Assembly: GCF_016406305.1 (NCBI RefSeq)
Contig: NZ_CP066369.1
Location: forward strand, 2,932,501 to 2,996,500
DNA: 64,000 nt
Direction of reading: 5' to 3'
Source: Shewanella putrefaciens
GTDB taxonomy: Bacteria; Pseudomonadota; Gammaproteobacteria; Enterobacterales; Shewanellaceae
Both the position numbers and the translations under genes were made by a program. How positions within the stretch are numbered: the stretch's first letter is position 1; the number at the start of each line of letters is the position of its first letter. Shown piece after piece: positions 9,231 through 18,843 of this stretch. Below the pieces are notes generated by a model. That model ran no database searches. It saw nothing but the letters and a program-made list of their open reading frames with translations, and was not told where the DNA came from.

Positions 9231-9824
9231 TCAGGCAGTAATGGGCTCATCCCAAATAAACTCACGAAAATGCTTACGGCAAACCGATTCATAACTTTCG
9301 TTACCACCAATCGCCACTTGCTCACCTTCGCGCATCACCTTGCCATCACCATCGAGGCGCACCACCATGTTAGCTTTGCGGCCACAATGACAGATAGTCT
9401 TCAACTCGACTAACTTATCGGCCCAAGCAAGCAAATAATGACTACCGCTAAAAAGCTCCCCTTGGAAGTCCGTACGCAGACCATAACACAGCACAGGAAT
9501 ATCTATCTTATCAACAATATAGGTTAATTGTTTCACCTGTTCTTTACTTAAAAACTGACACTCGTCCACCAACACGCAACTCAGTGGCATTGCCTGATGT
9601 GCTGATTGGATCATCTCGACAAGGTTATCTTGGCTACTAAAAACCTGTGCTTCAGTCTCAATTCCGATGCGGGAAGCAACCTTACCTTTACCGTATCTAT
9701 CATCGATCGAGGCCGTCATCACTAAGGTATTCATCCCGCGCTCGCGGTAGTTATAGGACGATTGTAATAAGGAAGTAGATTTACCCGCATTCATTGCTGA
9801 GTAGTAAAAATAGAGTTGTGCCAA
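9231..9824 (-). CDS. tdk: Thymidine kinase (type II)
   Basis: Cytosolic enzyme that phosphorylates thymidine (ATP-dependent) to dTMP in pyrimidine salvage. The 197-residue protein starts [16 protein letters not shown], which holds the P-loop (NAGKS). It also shows the Walker B/active-site region [14 protein letters not shown] and the lid with four zinc-ligand candidates (CHCGRKA ... CRKHF) typical of the human TK1/E. coli Tdk type. There are two TTG candidates six bases apart. The downstream one is chosen because it restores the canonical N-terminus and sits about 9 bases after AAGG, whereas the upstream one is only 3 bases away. Neither candidate is ATG. It appears monocistronic. Confidence 0.95.
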   Translation of the reverse strand: MAQLYFYYSAMNAGKSTSLLQSSYNYRERGMNTLVMTASIDDRYGKGKVASRIGIETEAQVFSSQDNLVEMIQSAHQAMPLSCVLVDECQFLSKEQVKQLTYIVDKIDIPVLCYGLRTDFQGELFSGSHYLLAWADKLVELKTICHCGRKANMVVRLDGDGKVMREGEQVAIGGNESYESVCRKHFREFIWDEPITA

Positions 9825-10038
9825 AACCAATACCCTTAGAAACGTTATTTATTCACGTCTGTCGCCAGCGCTAAATTGAGCAATAGTCTACCATTAGGCA
9901 CCCAATCAGAATACTAGCTAGCCCCAAGCTTTAAGGGGAAATTCAGCTATGGCGCCATAAATCCCCCGTTTGCATGTCTAAAAATCCACCGAAATGACAG
10001 CTAACTGATTTGACTAATCGTATAAGAATAACAGCATT

Positions 10039-10077
10039 TGTTAAATCAACGTAAATACGGTCAGTTGTTAAATTAAC
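10039..10077. promoter_or_regulatory. Two TGTTAAATnAAC repeats upstream of the cytochrome gene
   Basis: The 536-base gap between tdk and the cytochrome gene is AT-rich and has no gene. It contains two near-identical 12-mers (TGTTAAATCAAC and TGTTAAATTAAC) 27 bp apart. They resemble the GTTAATTAAA-type half-sites bound by ArcA, a global redox regulator in Shewanella and enterics. Placement about 290-320 bp upstream of the start fits an upstream regulatory site, but identity as an ArcA operator is inference. No convincing sigma-70 box was identified by eye. Confidence 0.35.
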
Positions 10078-10360
10078 CTTAACTGAATCTTAAATATTGT
10101 TTTATAAGGAAAAAGTAATGAATACTAAATGTTAAAAATGAGATCTACCTCCAAAGTAATAGGTATAAATGCGGTAAAGTTCAAAAATTCAACAACCAAT
10201 TAACTCTAATATCCACTTTGAGCCAATTTGTGCTCAATTAAAAAAATAAAGTATTCGATAGCTTGCAAATTAAAACCTACGGTTCAAAGCACTAATCTCC
10301 CCCTGCAAACTTTAGTGCTGCAATCCGTCCTTTATATGCATATTGGATCAATTGGAGATT

Positions 10361-12463
10361 ATGATGAGAATTTTCACCTCTAGAAAACTGGCTTACTTCG
10401 TTGCCTTAGCACTAACAGGAGCCCTTGTTGGTTGTGGCGATGATGGCAAAGATGGTGCCGATGGCGCACCAGGAACGCCCGGCATTCCAGGGACGCCTGG
10501 CACACCAGGAACACCTGGCGAGCCATGGACACCACCTGTAGTCACCAGTTCGACGGCAACCAATGTCAAAGTGCTAAGCTACAACTTCGATGAAGGTAGT
10601 ATCACTTATGAATTCGAGATTACCGATGAAAATGGCAGCCCAATCAATGGATTGTTAAAAGCTCAAGCTAAAGTTGCAGCCTTAACCGATAAGGGTTTTA
10701 TCAACAACCGTACCGAAACCGATATTAATGGGGTTGCAGATAATGTCCATATAGGTGGAGCGGCAACCGAAGCAACCGAAGGGGCCACGCTCACCGCCAT
10801 CGACGATGGCAAATACCAATTTAAAGCACCAATGAAAGGTGTTAACCCCAGCACTGAAGGTATCGTTTGGTTACGTGTCGGTGGTAACGATGGTATTGCG
10901 ACCTCTCAACCATTAGTGGTGAACAAACCTGAGGGCACCCACTCTACAACGACGGACAGTTGCTACTCTTGCCATATTGACTACTCAACCAGCCCACGTC
11001 GTCATGCGAGTTATGTTGCTAGCGGTATGGACAGCGAAGTCACCTTTGTTGAAGGTTGTTTAGCTTGTCACGGTTCTGTAAGCAAAGGTGTTAAAAATAC
11101 CGAAGGTTTCTCTATCGGTGGTTATGCAACCAACACTCTATCAAAAATTGGTCATGTGAATCACCAGGAATTTACTAAAGATTTCAGCGTGATGAACTGT
11201 ACTTCCTGCCACGTTGAAGCACCTACCAATATCAACGTAGCTGGACCTGGTTGTATTGACTGCCATGACAGCGGTGGTGTACCCGGCGCTATCATTCCAA
11301 GTGATGGTGCAGATTTGCGCATTATGCACGAAAGCAAAACAGGTATCACAGAGCGTCAAGCCCTGCGTGCTAAATATAAACTGGAATTATCAACACCCGT
11401 TAAAGTGGATGATATTTCAACTAAAACTGACCACTATGCCCCAACAGGTGCTGCAGCCGCAGTGGTCGCCCCAGGTTGGTGTACCACGCTGACAGTGAAG
11501 GATACCGAAGGTAATATCTTCAGTATTAAAGACAACTTTAACTATTCAGATCCTCTGGTATTTGATGCTAAGAAACCTATTGTCTATGCCGGTGCTTATT
11601 TGCATGCCTATGACAATGACACTGTAGTGGGACGCCCAGGCAACCGCACTAACTACTACTATGGTTACAATGCGGATGGCACCAAGAATATCTGTCATTT
11701 ACTGACGGATATCAGCGCAGTAAATGCTAACTACGCCTACTCAGCTCGCGTTACCTTTAGTACTCCGGGTTGGATGGAATACGATGGCAATCAACGTTAT
11801 TACAGCAATGGCAAACTAAGAGCTGAGGGCTATGACGGCTCTATGGGTGTTTCCTTTACCGCTTACTCTGATGTAGTTGATCCTGTGACCACTGCCAAAG
11901 TCTCTGCCTTTGAACGTCGTACCGTCGTCAGTGATAACAGCTGTACCACTTGTCACAATGATGCCACTGCGTTCCACAAAAATGGGGCCTTCGACGAAGG
12001 TGGTAAAGCCTGTGTGGCCTGCCATGACAATGGTATGGCACGTACTTCAGCAGTATTAGGCGCAGGTTTTGGCCCTATGGTTCACAGCTGGCACTGGGGT
12101 GAAGGTGCTAAAGTCGGTGAAATTGCAGCCGATGGCACTCAAGCGAAAACCGCTAACGGTGCAAGCGCAATTGAAGCTTCTACTAGCTGTGTTGCCTGTC
12201 ACGAAACGGCTATTGAGTTAAGCAAAGTGCCAAACCAATACATCCTCGAGCCAGGTGACAAAATGACCAGCCCAGTCACAGCAAACTGTTTCGCTTGTCA
12301 TAATAGCGATTCAGCTAAGGCGCATATGGCAACTAACGGTGGTGAAATCAGCATACCAAAAGTTACTGACTGGTTTAAACAACCGACCTCTGAATCTTGC
12401 GCTGTATGTCACGACACAGGAAGAAGTACTGGTATTGATAAATACCACAAGTTTACTCGCTAA
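10361..12463 (+). CDS. OmcA/MtrC-family outer-membrane multiheme cytochrome c (nine CXXCH motifs)
   Basis: Surface-type lipoprotein cytochrome of about 700 residues. A signal peptide ends in a lipobox (GALVGC, Cys25), followed by a collagen-like Gly-X-Y stretch (residues about 26-55). A beta-domain comes next, then four CXXCH motifs (first at residue 201, fourth at 298), a second beta-domain (about 310-520), and five more CXXCH (from 528 to 680). This is the split-heme architecture of OmcA/MtrC/UndA, which pass electrons to extracellular metals and flavins. Family members normally bind ten hemes; the first heme domain here has one fewer. The frame extends upstream, but GGAG at 10354 points to the ATG pair at 10361/10364. 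No mtrAB-type partner is adjacent. Confidence 0.92.
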   Translation: MMRIFTSRKLAYFVALALTGALVGCGDDGKDGADGAPGTPGIPGTPGTPGTPGEPWTPPVVTSSTATNVKVLSYNFDEGSITYEFEITDENGSPINGLLKAQAKVAALTDKGFINNRTETDINGVADNVHIGGAATEATEGATLTAIDDGKYQFKAPMKGVNPSTEGIVWLRVGGNDGIATSQPLVVNKPEGTHSTTTDSCYSCHIDYSTSPRRHASYVASGMDSEVTFVEGCLACHGSVSKGVKNTEGFSIGGYATNTLSKIGHVNHQEFTKDFSVMNCTSCHVEAPTNINVAGPGCIDCHDSGGVPGAIIPSDGADLRIMHESKTGITERQALRAKYKLELSTPVKVDDISTKTDHYAPTGAAAAVVAPGWCTTLTVKDTEGNIFSIKDNFNYSDPLVFDAKKPIVYAGAYLHAYDNDTVVGRPGNRTNYYYGYNADGTKNICHLLTDISAVNANYAYSARVTFSTPGWMEYDGNQRYYSNGKLRAEGYDGSMGVSFTAYSDVVDPVTTAKVSAFERRTVVSDNSCTTCHNDATAFHKNGAFDEGGKACVACHDNGMARTSAVLGAGFGPMVHSWHWGEGAKVGEIAADGTQAKTANGASAIEASTSCVACHETAIELSKVPNQYILEPGDKMTSPVTANCFACHNSDSAKAHMATNGGEISIPKVTDWFKQPTSESCAVCHDTGRSTGIDKYHKFTR

Positions 12464-12540
12464 TTAATCATTTCATCATCGCATGATTAAGCAGTAAGTA
12501 AAAAAGCGGTACCTATTTTCCCTGCAAGGAAATAGCAAAG

Positions 12541-12569
12541 GAGCCTCGCCCATGCGAGGCTCTTTTTTA
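12541..12569 (+). terminator. Intrinsic terminator after the cytochrome gene
   Basis: GAGCCTCGC-CCAT-GCGAGGCTC, a 9-bp GC-rich stem followed by TTTTTT. Confidence 0.92.
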
Positions 12570-12686
12570 GTTCGAATCACAAACTGTTACAAAGCACTTT
12601 CAGACCCGTTTAAGTTCTTTCAGACCTATTTAAGTTATTAAGGTTAGAGTCCTAAAAAACAACAATTCTAAGGAAGTCACTTAATT

Positions 12687-14837
12687 ATGCATAAAAGTTT
12701 TATTGCCATCGCCATCGGCGCGACACTCGTTACGGGAACATTGGCAGGCTGCAGCACTAGCGATCCTAAAGTGCAAAATGTCATCGCAATTCAAACCGAT
12801 AATCCACTGCTACAAGCCAGCACACTCCAATATCAAACACCTGATTTTAGTGTGATTAAAGATGAGCATTTTAAGCCAGCACTTGAACAAGGCATGGCGG
12901 AGCACTATCAAGAAATTCTCACGATTGCGAACAATCCAGCCGCCCCCACCTTTGATAACACCATTGTCGCAATGGAAAAAAGTGGTGCCCTGCTCACCCG
13001 CGCATCAAGCGTGTTCTATAACCTAACTGGCTCAAACAGTAACCCTGCACTACGGAAGATACAGGGTGAGATGGCCCCCAAGATGGCGGCCCACTCGGAC
13101 AATATCAACTTAAACCCTGCACTCTTTGCCCGTATTGATAGTCTTTACAACGAACGCAACAACTTAGGCTTAACCCCTGAAGCGGTGCGTTTAATTGAGG
13201 TCTACCATCAACGCTTTATCATGGCGGGCGCTAAGCTTACCGATGAGCAAAAAGTTAAAATCCGCGCCTTAAACGAAGAACAATCTACGCTCACTAACGA
13301 GTTTTCCCAACGCTTGCTGCGTTTAACCAAAGAAATCGCGGTGGTAGTGGATTCAAAAAGTGAGCTTGCGGGATTAACCGAAAGCGACATCACCGCGGCC
13401 GCAAACGATGCAAAAGCCGCTGGCCACGATGGCAAGTATCTGATTAACATCACCAACACCACTCGCCAGCCGGTATTAGCCTCACTGGAAAACCGTGAAC
13501 TGCGCCAGCGTATTTGGGAAGCCTCAGCGAATCGTGGCTTAACTGGTGAAAACGAAACCGCTTCACTGGTATCGCGTTTAGCACAGCTACGTGCCGAGCG
13601 AGCAGCACTGCTAGGATATGAAAACTGGGCAACTTATCGCTTAGCACCGCAAATGGCAAAAACACCGGAGGCGGTATACAGCATGTTTGGCTCTATGGTG
13701 CCTGCAGTAGTTGCCAACACAGAGAAAGAAGCGGCCGATATCCAAGCGATGATCGACAAGACTGGCGGCAAGTTTGAACTCGCCCCCTGGGACTGGGAGT
13801 TTTACGCCGAGAAAGTCCGCCAAGAAAAATACGCCCTCGATGCCAATAGTGTTCGCCCATACTTCGAATTTAATCGCGTATTAGAAGACGGCGTGTTCTA
13901 CACCCTTAAAGAACTCTATGGTGTTACCCTAAAACCCCGCCCAGATTTACCGGTTTACCACCCCGATGTGAAAGCCTACGAAATGTTTGATGCCGATGGC
14001 TCTAGCATGGCGATTTTCTACGCCGACTATTTTGCCCGGGAAGGCAAACGCGGCGGTGCTTGGATGAGCTCATTCGTCGGTCAATCCAACCTCGAGGGGA
14101 CAAAACCTGTCGTTGTTAACGTAATGAACATCAAGAAAGCGCCCGAAGGTCAACCCACATTCGTCAGCTATAACGAAGTCACTACTATGTTCCATGAAAT
14201 GGGCCATGGTACCCACGGCATGTTCTCTAAAGTGACTTATCCAAGCCTAGCAGGCACCTCGGTTTCACGGGACTTTGTCGAGTTTCCATCGACCTTTGAA
14301 GAAGATTGGGCCGCCCATCCTAAAGTCTTAGCAAATTACGCTAAGCACTATGAAACAGGCCAACCCATCCCCGATGAACTGCTGCAAAAACTACTGAAAT
14401 CCGGCAGCTTTAACCAAGGGTTTGACACCTTAGAATATATGGCCGCCGCACTAGTGGATATGGAGTGGCATTCATTAAGCCCAGATGCACCGCTGCAAGA
14501 TGTAGCCACCTTTGAGGCCAATGCGCTGAAGAAGCACGGCTTAAACATCAGCGCAGTGCCACCACGCTATAAGTCGACCTACTTTGCTCACGCCTTCCCC
14601 GGCGGTTACTCGGCAAGTTATTACGCCTATATGTGGAGTGAAATTTTAGCGGCGGATGCCTTTGCCTATGTACAAACCCAAGGCGGGCTCAATCGTGACA
14701 TCGGCATGAAATACCGCAAAACTATCCGTGAAGTAGGTAATAGCATAGCGCCAATGGAAGCCTACAAAAACTTCCGCGGACAAGAGCCGACCACAGAGGG
14801 CCTATTAAACCGTCGCGGTTTAAAGCAAACCCTATAG
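12687..14837 (+). CDS. dcp: M3-family peptidyl-dipeptidase Dcp, lipoprotein form
   Basis: Zinc metallopeptidase of 716 residues that releases C-terminal dipeptides from oligopeptides. The N-terminus is a lipoprotein signal (GTLAGC, Cys21-22 region) instead of the cytoplasmic or plain periplasmic form, so it should be membrane-anchored facing the periplasm. The catalytic HExxH is His503-Glu-Met-Gly-His507 (TMFHEMGHGTHG), and the third ligand glutamate lies in the following 'EFPSTFEEDW' segment. The C-terminal motif 'FPGGYSASYYAYMWSE' is characteristic of Dcp/M3A peptidases. It is a monocistronic unit flanked by terminators on both sides. Confidence 0.93.
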   Translation: MHKSFIAIAIGATLVTGTLAGCSTSDPKVQNVIAIQTDNPLLQASTLQYQTPDFSVIKDEHFKPALEQGMAEHYQEILTIANNPAAPTFDNTIVAMEKSGALLTRASSVFYNLTGSNSNPALRKIQGEMAPKMAAHSDNINLNPALFARIDSLYNERNNLGLTPEAVRLIEVYHQRFIMAGAKLTDEQKVKIRALNEEQSTLTNEFSQRLLRLTKEIAVVVDSKSELAGLTESDITAAANDAKAAGHDGKYLINITNTTRQPVLASLENRELRQRIWEASANRGLTGENETASLVSRLAQLRAERAALLGYENWATYRLAPQMAKTPEAVYSMFGSMVPAVVANTEKEAADIQAMIDKTGGKFELAPWDWEFYAEKVRQEKYALDANSVRPYFEFNRVLEDGVFYTLKELYGVTLKPRPDLPVYHPDVKAYEMFDADGSSMAIFYADYFAREGKRGGAWMSSFVGQSNLEGTKPVVVNVMNIKKAPEGQPTFVSYNEVTTMFHEMGHGTHGMFSKVTYPSLAGTSVSRDFVEFPSTFEEDWAAHPKVLANYAKHYETGQPIPDELLQKLLKSGSFNQGFDTLEYMAAALVDMEWHSLSPDAPLQDVATFEANALKKHGLNISAVPPRYKSTYFAHAFPGGYSASYYAYMWSEILAADAFAYVQTQGGLNRDIGMKYRKTIREVGNSIAPMEAYKNFRGQEPTTEGLLNRRGLKQTL

Positions 14838-14856
14838 TCATAGCTTCTTAAGCCAT

Positions 14857-14890
14857 AAAAAATCAGCCAGCAATATGCTGGCTGATTTTT
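14857..14890. terminator. Bidirectional terminator between dcp and the NhaC-type transporter
   Basis: AAAAATCAGCCAGC-AATAT-GCTGGCTGATTTTT. The 14-bp inverted repeat has an A run on one side and a T run on the other, so it serves both convergent genes. Confidence 0.93.
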
Positions 14891-14913
14891 AACTGAAACC
14901 TCAAGCTAAATCA

Positions 14914-16482
14914 CTACTTTGCCACACGATTAGACTGTATTCTCAGCCAAATAATACTGATAACAAACAATAAGCTACAGGCTGCTAAGCCCGCATTGAC
15001 CGACTCTGTGAAACCGAGCACCACATAACCCACCATACTGATAAAGGCAACAATCAAGGCGTAGGGTAACTGAGTGACCACATGGTCGATATGGTGACAA
15101 CTCGCGCCCGTAGACGACAAAATAGTCGTATCGGAAATCGGCGAACAATGATCGCCAAATACCGCCCCCGCGAGCACAGAGGCCAGCATAGGCAACATCA
15201 TGCCAGTGTGGCTCCCCATGGCCATATCAGCGGCAATCGGCAGCATAATACCGAAAGTGCCCCAACTGGTTCCGGTAGAAAATGCCGTTAATCCCGCTAA
15301 CACAAACATTAAAGCTGGGAGAAACGCGAAGGGGATATTACCCGTCGCGAGGCTGGCCATAAACTTACCCGTTTCGAGTTGGCCAATAACCCCAGCGATT
15401 GTCCAGGCGAATAGCAGGATATAAATTGCCGGCAACATAGAGCGGGCGCCCTGCACAACGCCTTTCACCACCATAGCTTTCTCAACCCCTTGCGCAAGGT
15501 TCACCACTAAGGCAACCGCTAAACCTGCTAAGGAGCCAAAGAATAATGACGAACTAACATCTGTCTTCTCAAAGGCTGAAATAATATTAAATTCAATACC
15601 TTCTTTTGCCAAAACCTGAGCGCCACTGTCGATCATAAAATACAGGGTTGCAAATACCAGCACAGTGATCGGCAGGAATAGGCCTAAGATTTTACCGCTT
15701 TCCGCTTCGGGGAGGTCGGCATTGGCGCCAGGAGGTAACCCCTTAGTTTCATCGTATAAATTACCGCGCTGGGCATTGAGCTCATGCTCGCGCATAGGGC
15801 CAATATCTAGCCCCATAAAAGCAACACAGAGTAATAACAACAGCGAGAAAATTGCGTAGAAATTCATTGGGATCATTTGAATAAATACACTCAAATGGCC
15901 CGTATCAGCAAAACCGTGCGCCGTTAAAATCCCGCCAATTAACGCAATAATATAAGCCCCCCAGCTCGAAACGGGGGAAATAACGCACACGGGCGCCGCC
16001 GTTGAATCCAATAAATACGCCAACTTAGCACGGGAAATATAGTAGCGGTCGGTAACGGGTCTAGCGACGGAGCCAACGACTAAGCTATTGAAATAGTCGT
16101 CAATAAAGACTACACAGCCTAAAAACATGGTCAGTAATTTGGCATCGCGTTTATTGCGAATATGTAAGCGAGCCCAATCGGCGAATGCCCGGGCACTGCC
16201 ACTGACAGTAATCAGTGCGGTGATCATACCCAGTACAATTAAGAAACCGAGAATATATAAGTTCCAAGAATTAACAGCACCATCGGCCCAAATAAGCCCC
16301 TTAATGCTATTAAATAAAAACTCACCGCTGGCAAGAGGCGAAAATTGATTGAGCAATAAAACCCCAATCACAATACCTAAACCTAAGGAGAGGAGGACAC
16401 GGCGAGTTAAAATCGCCAATACAATCGCTACCACTGGCGGCAGCAAAGAAAGCGCCGAATCGGCATAACTCATAACAGTCAT
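14914..16482 (-). CDS. lysW: NhaC-superfamily transporter, probable lysine transporter (LysW type)
   Basis: Inner-membrane permease of 522 residues with about 11-12 hydrophobic helices. Typical NhaC-superfamily segments are present: 'FLGCVVFIDDYFNSLVVGSVARPVTDR', 'STAAPVCVISPVSSWGAY', 'FSTGTSWGTFGIMLPIA' and 'GDHCSPISDTTILSSTGA'. Sequence alone would suggest a sodium/proton antiporter. However, a well-formed lysine riboswitch occupies its leader, and LYS-element-controlled NhaC-like proteins are described as lysine transporters (LysW) in gammaproteobacteria. Lysine uptake is therefore the better call. Repression by lysine would be expected. A small TTCGT/ACGAA hairpin just before the start overlaps the GAAG ribosome-binding region and may be the expression platform. 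Confidence 0.85.
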   Translation of the reverse strand: MTVMSYADSALSLLPPVVAIVLAILTRRVLLSLGLGIVIGVLLLNQFSPLASGEFLFNSIKGLIWADGAVNSWNLYILGFLIVLGMITALITVSGSARAFADWARLHIRNKRDAKLLTMFLGCVVFIDDYFNSLVVGSVARPVTDRYYISRAKLAYLLDSTAAPVCVISPVSSWGAYIIALIGGILTAHGFADTGHLSVFIQMIPMNFYAIFSLLLLLCVAFMGLDIGPMREHELNAQRGNLYDETKGLPPGANADLPEAESGKILGLFLPITVLVFATLYFMIDSGAQVLAKEGIEFNIISAFEKTDVSSSLFFGSLAGLAVALVVNLAQGVEKAMVVKGVVQGARSMLPAIYILLFAWTIAGVIGQLETGKFMASLATGNIPFAFLPALMFVLAGLTAFSTGTSWGTFGIMLPIAADMAMGSHTGMMLPMLASVLAGAVFGDHCSPISDTTILSSTGASCHHIDHVVTQLPYALIVAFISMVGYVVLGFTESVNAGLAACSLLFVISIIWLRIQSNRVAK

Positions 16483-16562
16483 TGATTATTTCTTCGTCAA
16501 AAATACGAATGGAGGGCGACTGAACTGGTGGGGAAAAGGCAATAGATACCCAAGGTCACCTG

Positions 16563-16762
16563 TCCTATCAGTAGCGCTCCATAGTAACTATTTCTAATAT
16601 CCATATCAGAAAATACTATGGCAGTGCTGCACCTATTAAGTACAACCCCAGCAGTTGATCGTGATAAATCGAACCACTTCGGCACCAAATCCTTTCGCAA
16701 TCGATCAACGGAATCACCCTACTGATCACTACTGATATTTGGCGCGCCTCTACTTCTAAGAA
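16563..16762 (-). promoter_or_regulatory. Lysine riboswitch (LYS element)
   Basis: Read on the minus strand, the leader holds the conserved LYS-element landmarks in order and at normal spacing. These are AGTAGAGGCGCG (P1/P2 junction), CAGTA, GAAAGG, GGTGCCGAAGTGG, CTGCTGGGGTT, GCACTGCCATAGTA paired with TACTATGG (P5), and the closing GAGCGCTACT that pairs with the opening AGTAG. The length of about 200 nt fits the family. It lies about 80 nt upstream of the transporter start codon. No strong rho-independent terminator follows the aptamer, so translational control through the hairpin near the start codon is more likely than attenuation. This explains most of the 373-base gap. Confidence 0.94.
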
Positions 16763-16787
16763 CGCCCATGCGCGGGCGTGAGGCACA

Positions 16788-16832
16788 TAAAAACATAAGC
16801 GGCTAAGCAGATGCTACCGCAAAGCCGCTTAC
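16788..16832 (-). terminator. Terminator-like hairpin after etfA
   Basis: On the minus strand AAGCGGCT ... AGCCGCTT form an 8-bp stem with an 18-base loop, followed by ATGTTTTTATG. The T run is interrupted, so efficiency may be moderate. Confidence 0.6.
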
Positions 16833-16855
16833 TGTGACCTAGATCACGGATAAAA

Positions 16856-17782
16856 TCAACCGAGACTCGCAATCAGCTCAGGGACAGCATCAAACAGGTC
16901 GGCTTCGAGGCCATAATCGGCCACTTGGAAAATGGGTGCTTCGGGATCTTTATTGATGGCAACGATGACTTTCGCGTCTTTCATGCCCGCTAAATGCTGG
17001 ATCGCACCGGAAATACCGACGGCAATATACAGGTTTGGCGCAACGATTTTACCGGTTTGACCCACTTGTAAATCGTTAGGTACAAAGCCAGCATCAACCG
17101 CGGCCCGTGATGCACCAACTGCGGCACCAAGCTTATCTGCCAGTTGCTCTAACATGCCGAAGTTTTCACCACTGCCCATGCCGCGACCACCGGAAACGAT
17201 AATCCCAGCATTACCTAATTCAGGACGGGCAGAAACCGTTAAGGATTGAGAAACAAACTGCGTTTTCGCCTCAAACACTTTGTCAACTACCGTCACGGCT
17301 GCATTGTTACCCTCTGCCGTGGCATCAAATGCACTGGCACGCACAGTCATGACTTTTATCGCATCGTGGCTTTGCACTGTCGCTAGGGCATTGCCCGCAT
17401 AAATAGGACGCACAAAAGTGTCGGCATTTACAATGGCAATCACCTCTGAGAGTTGTGCCACGTCTAATAATGCCGCCACCCTTGGCATAGCATCTTTGCC
17501 AAAGCTCGATGCGGCAGCAAGTATATGGCTGTAATTAGGCGCTAAATCCACCAGCAATTTTGAGACATTTTCCGCAAGGTGCGCTTCATAGGCACTGGCA
17601 TCGGCAAGCAAAACTTGGCTAACACCTTGTAGTGTTTGTGCAGATTGGGCAACGGCACCGCATTGATGACCAACAACTAATACATGCACATCCTCACCAA
17701 TGGCACGCGCCGCAGTGACAACCTTGGCGGTATCGAGTTTCAGAGCCGCATTATCATGTTCAGCTAATACTAAAATGGCCAT
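16856..17782 (-). CDS. etfA: Electron transfer flavoprotein subunit alpha
   Basis: The 308-residue FAD-binding subunit of the ETF heterodimer, which accepts electrons from acyl-CoA dehydrogenases and related enzymes and passes them to ETF:quinone oxidoreductase. The C-terminal FAD domain carries the family signature: '[13 protein letters not shown]', '[15 protein letters not shown]', '[20 protein letters not shown]' and '[16 protein letters not shown]'. The N-terminal half is the ETF alpha/beta Rossmann-like domain. It starts immediately after the etfB stop codon, forming the etfB-etfA operon, with a terminator-like hairpin beyond it. Confidence 0.97.
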   Translation of the reverse strand: MAILVLAEHDNAALKLDTAKVVTAARAIGEDVHVLVVGHQCGAVAQSAQTLQGVSQVLLADASAYEAHLAENVSKLLVDLAPNYSHILAAASSFGKDAMPRVAALLDVAQLSEVIAIVNADTFVRPIYAGNALATVQSHDAIKVMTVRASAFDATAEGNNAAVTVVDKVFEAKTQFVSQSLTVSARPELGNAGIIVSGGRGMGSGENFGMLEQLADKLGAAVGASRAAVDAGFVPNDLQVGQTGKIVAPNLYIAVGISGAIQHLAGMKDAKVIVAINKDPEAPIFQVADYGLEADLFDAVPELIASLG

Positions 17783-18532
17783 TTAGATCACCTTCGCTTC
17801 ATTTTTTAACTTTTCGACTAGCTCAGCTACCGACGCAACCATAATGCCTGCTTTACGCTCTGCAGGTGGCGTCACTTTCACTAGGGTTTGATGGTTTTTT
17901 AAGGTCACACCTAAATCGGCAATCGTCATGACATCCAAAGGCTTACGTTTCGCCTTCATAATGTTTGGCAATGAAGCGTAACGGGGTTCATTCAAACGTA
18001 AATCGGCAGTCACTACCGCAGGAAGGGGTAGGTTCAGAGTCTGCATGCCGCCATCGATTTCACGGGCGACTTGCACCGACTGACCTTCGACTTTAATTTC
18101 AGAGGCAAACGTCGCTTGTGGCATATCCGTTAATGCCGCAAACATTTGCCCAGTTTGGTTATTGTCACCATCGATAGACTGCTTACCAAAAATCACCAAT
18201 TCGGCCTGCTCTTTTTCCTGTACAGCCTTAAGGAGTTTGGCGATAGATAAAGGCACTAGCTCGTCTTCAGTATCGATATGGATTGCACGGTCGGCACCAA
18301 GTGCCAGCGCAGTACGTAATTGTTCTTGAACGGCTTTATTACCGATACTAACGACCACCACTTCAGTAGCACTGCCCGCTTCTTTCAAACGAACCGCTTC
18401 TTCTACTGCGATTTCACAAAAAGGGTTCAACGCCATTTTGAGGTTTGCGGTATCAACGCTTGTGTTGTCAGCTTTGACCCTGACCTTCACATTGGCATCA
18501 ACAACACGCTTAACAGGCACCAATACTTTCAT
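17783..18532 (-). CDS. etfB: Electron transfer flavoprotein subunit beta
   Basis: The 249-residue ETF beta subunit, which binds AMP and contacts partner dehydrogenases. Family features include the start '[19 protein letters not shown]', '[10 protein letters not shown]', '[20 protein letters not shown]' and the recognition-loop region '[30 protein letters not shown]' in which the conserved Leu/Pro pattern is kept. A good ribosome-binding site (AAGGAAACCCTATG) precedes the ATG. It is the first gene of etfBA; the upstream palindrome at 18613 suggests control by a fatty-acid or branched-chain amino-acid catabolism regulator. Confidence 0.97.
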   Translation of the reverse strand: MKVLVPVKRVVDANVKVRVKADNTSVDTANLKMALNPFCEIAVEEAVRLKEAGSATEVVVVSIGNKAVQEQLRTALALGADRAIHIDTEDELVPLSIAKLLKAVQEKEQAELVIFGKQSIDGDNNQTGQMFAALTDMPQATFASEIKVEGQSVQVAREIDGGMQTLNLPLPAVVTADLRLNEPRYASLPNIMKAKRKPLDVMTIADLGVTLKNHQTLVKVTPPAERKAGIMVASVAELVEKLKNEAKVI

Positions 18533-18612
18533 AGGGTTTCCTTCCTACACTTTCATGTACATGGACAAAACATTGGTCGTTACCAATGCAGGATAGAGCA
18601 ACTTTACGTCCT

Positions 18613-18630
18613 GTTAACGTTAACGTCAAC
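18613..18630. promoter_or_regulatory. Palindromic operator candidate upstream of etfBA
   Basis: GTTAACGTTAAC followed by GTCAAC, in the 311-base gap between divergent etfB and hns and about 80 bp upstream of etfB. The TTAACGTTAACGT pattern resembles LiuR-type (MerR family) sites that control branched-chain amino-acid and fatty-acid degradation genes, including etf, in Shewanella. Assignment to LiuR is inference from memory of the motif. The rest of the gap is very AT-rich, as expected of an hns promoter. Confidence 0.4.
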
Positions 18631-18843
18631 TAAAGTCAAACGCCTGTTTGCATTTTTTAATAGCGCACCGATGGCCACATTTTTGAACACTTATTTGCCA
18701 TATATAAAAAAGTTCAAAATTTAAATAATATTTAATTTCTCAATATTGCGTAATTTTATTTGATTCGAGCTATATTAGTTTCTATCATTTAGGGGTTGTT
18801 CACCATTATCCTGTATTAAAAATAGAGTGGGACGAAAATAGAT

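Noticed and set aside
16497..16700. Minus-strand 67-codon open frame upstream of the lysine transporter
   Set aside because: It overlaps the riboswitch aptamer; the conserved RNA structure explains the sequence better.
18320..18724. 134-codon plus-strand open frame antisense to etfB
   Set aside because: It overlaps a confident gene and its promoter region, and the predicted protein has low-complexity shadow composition.
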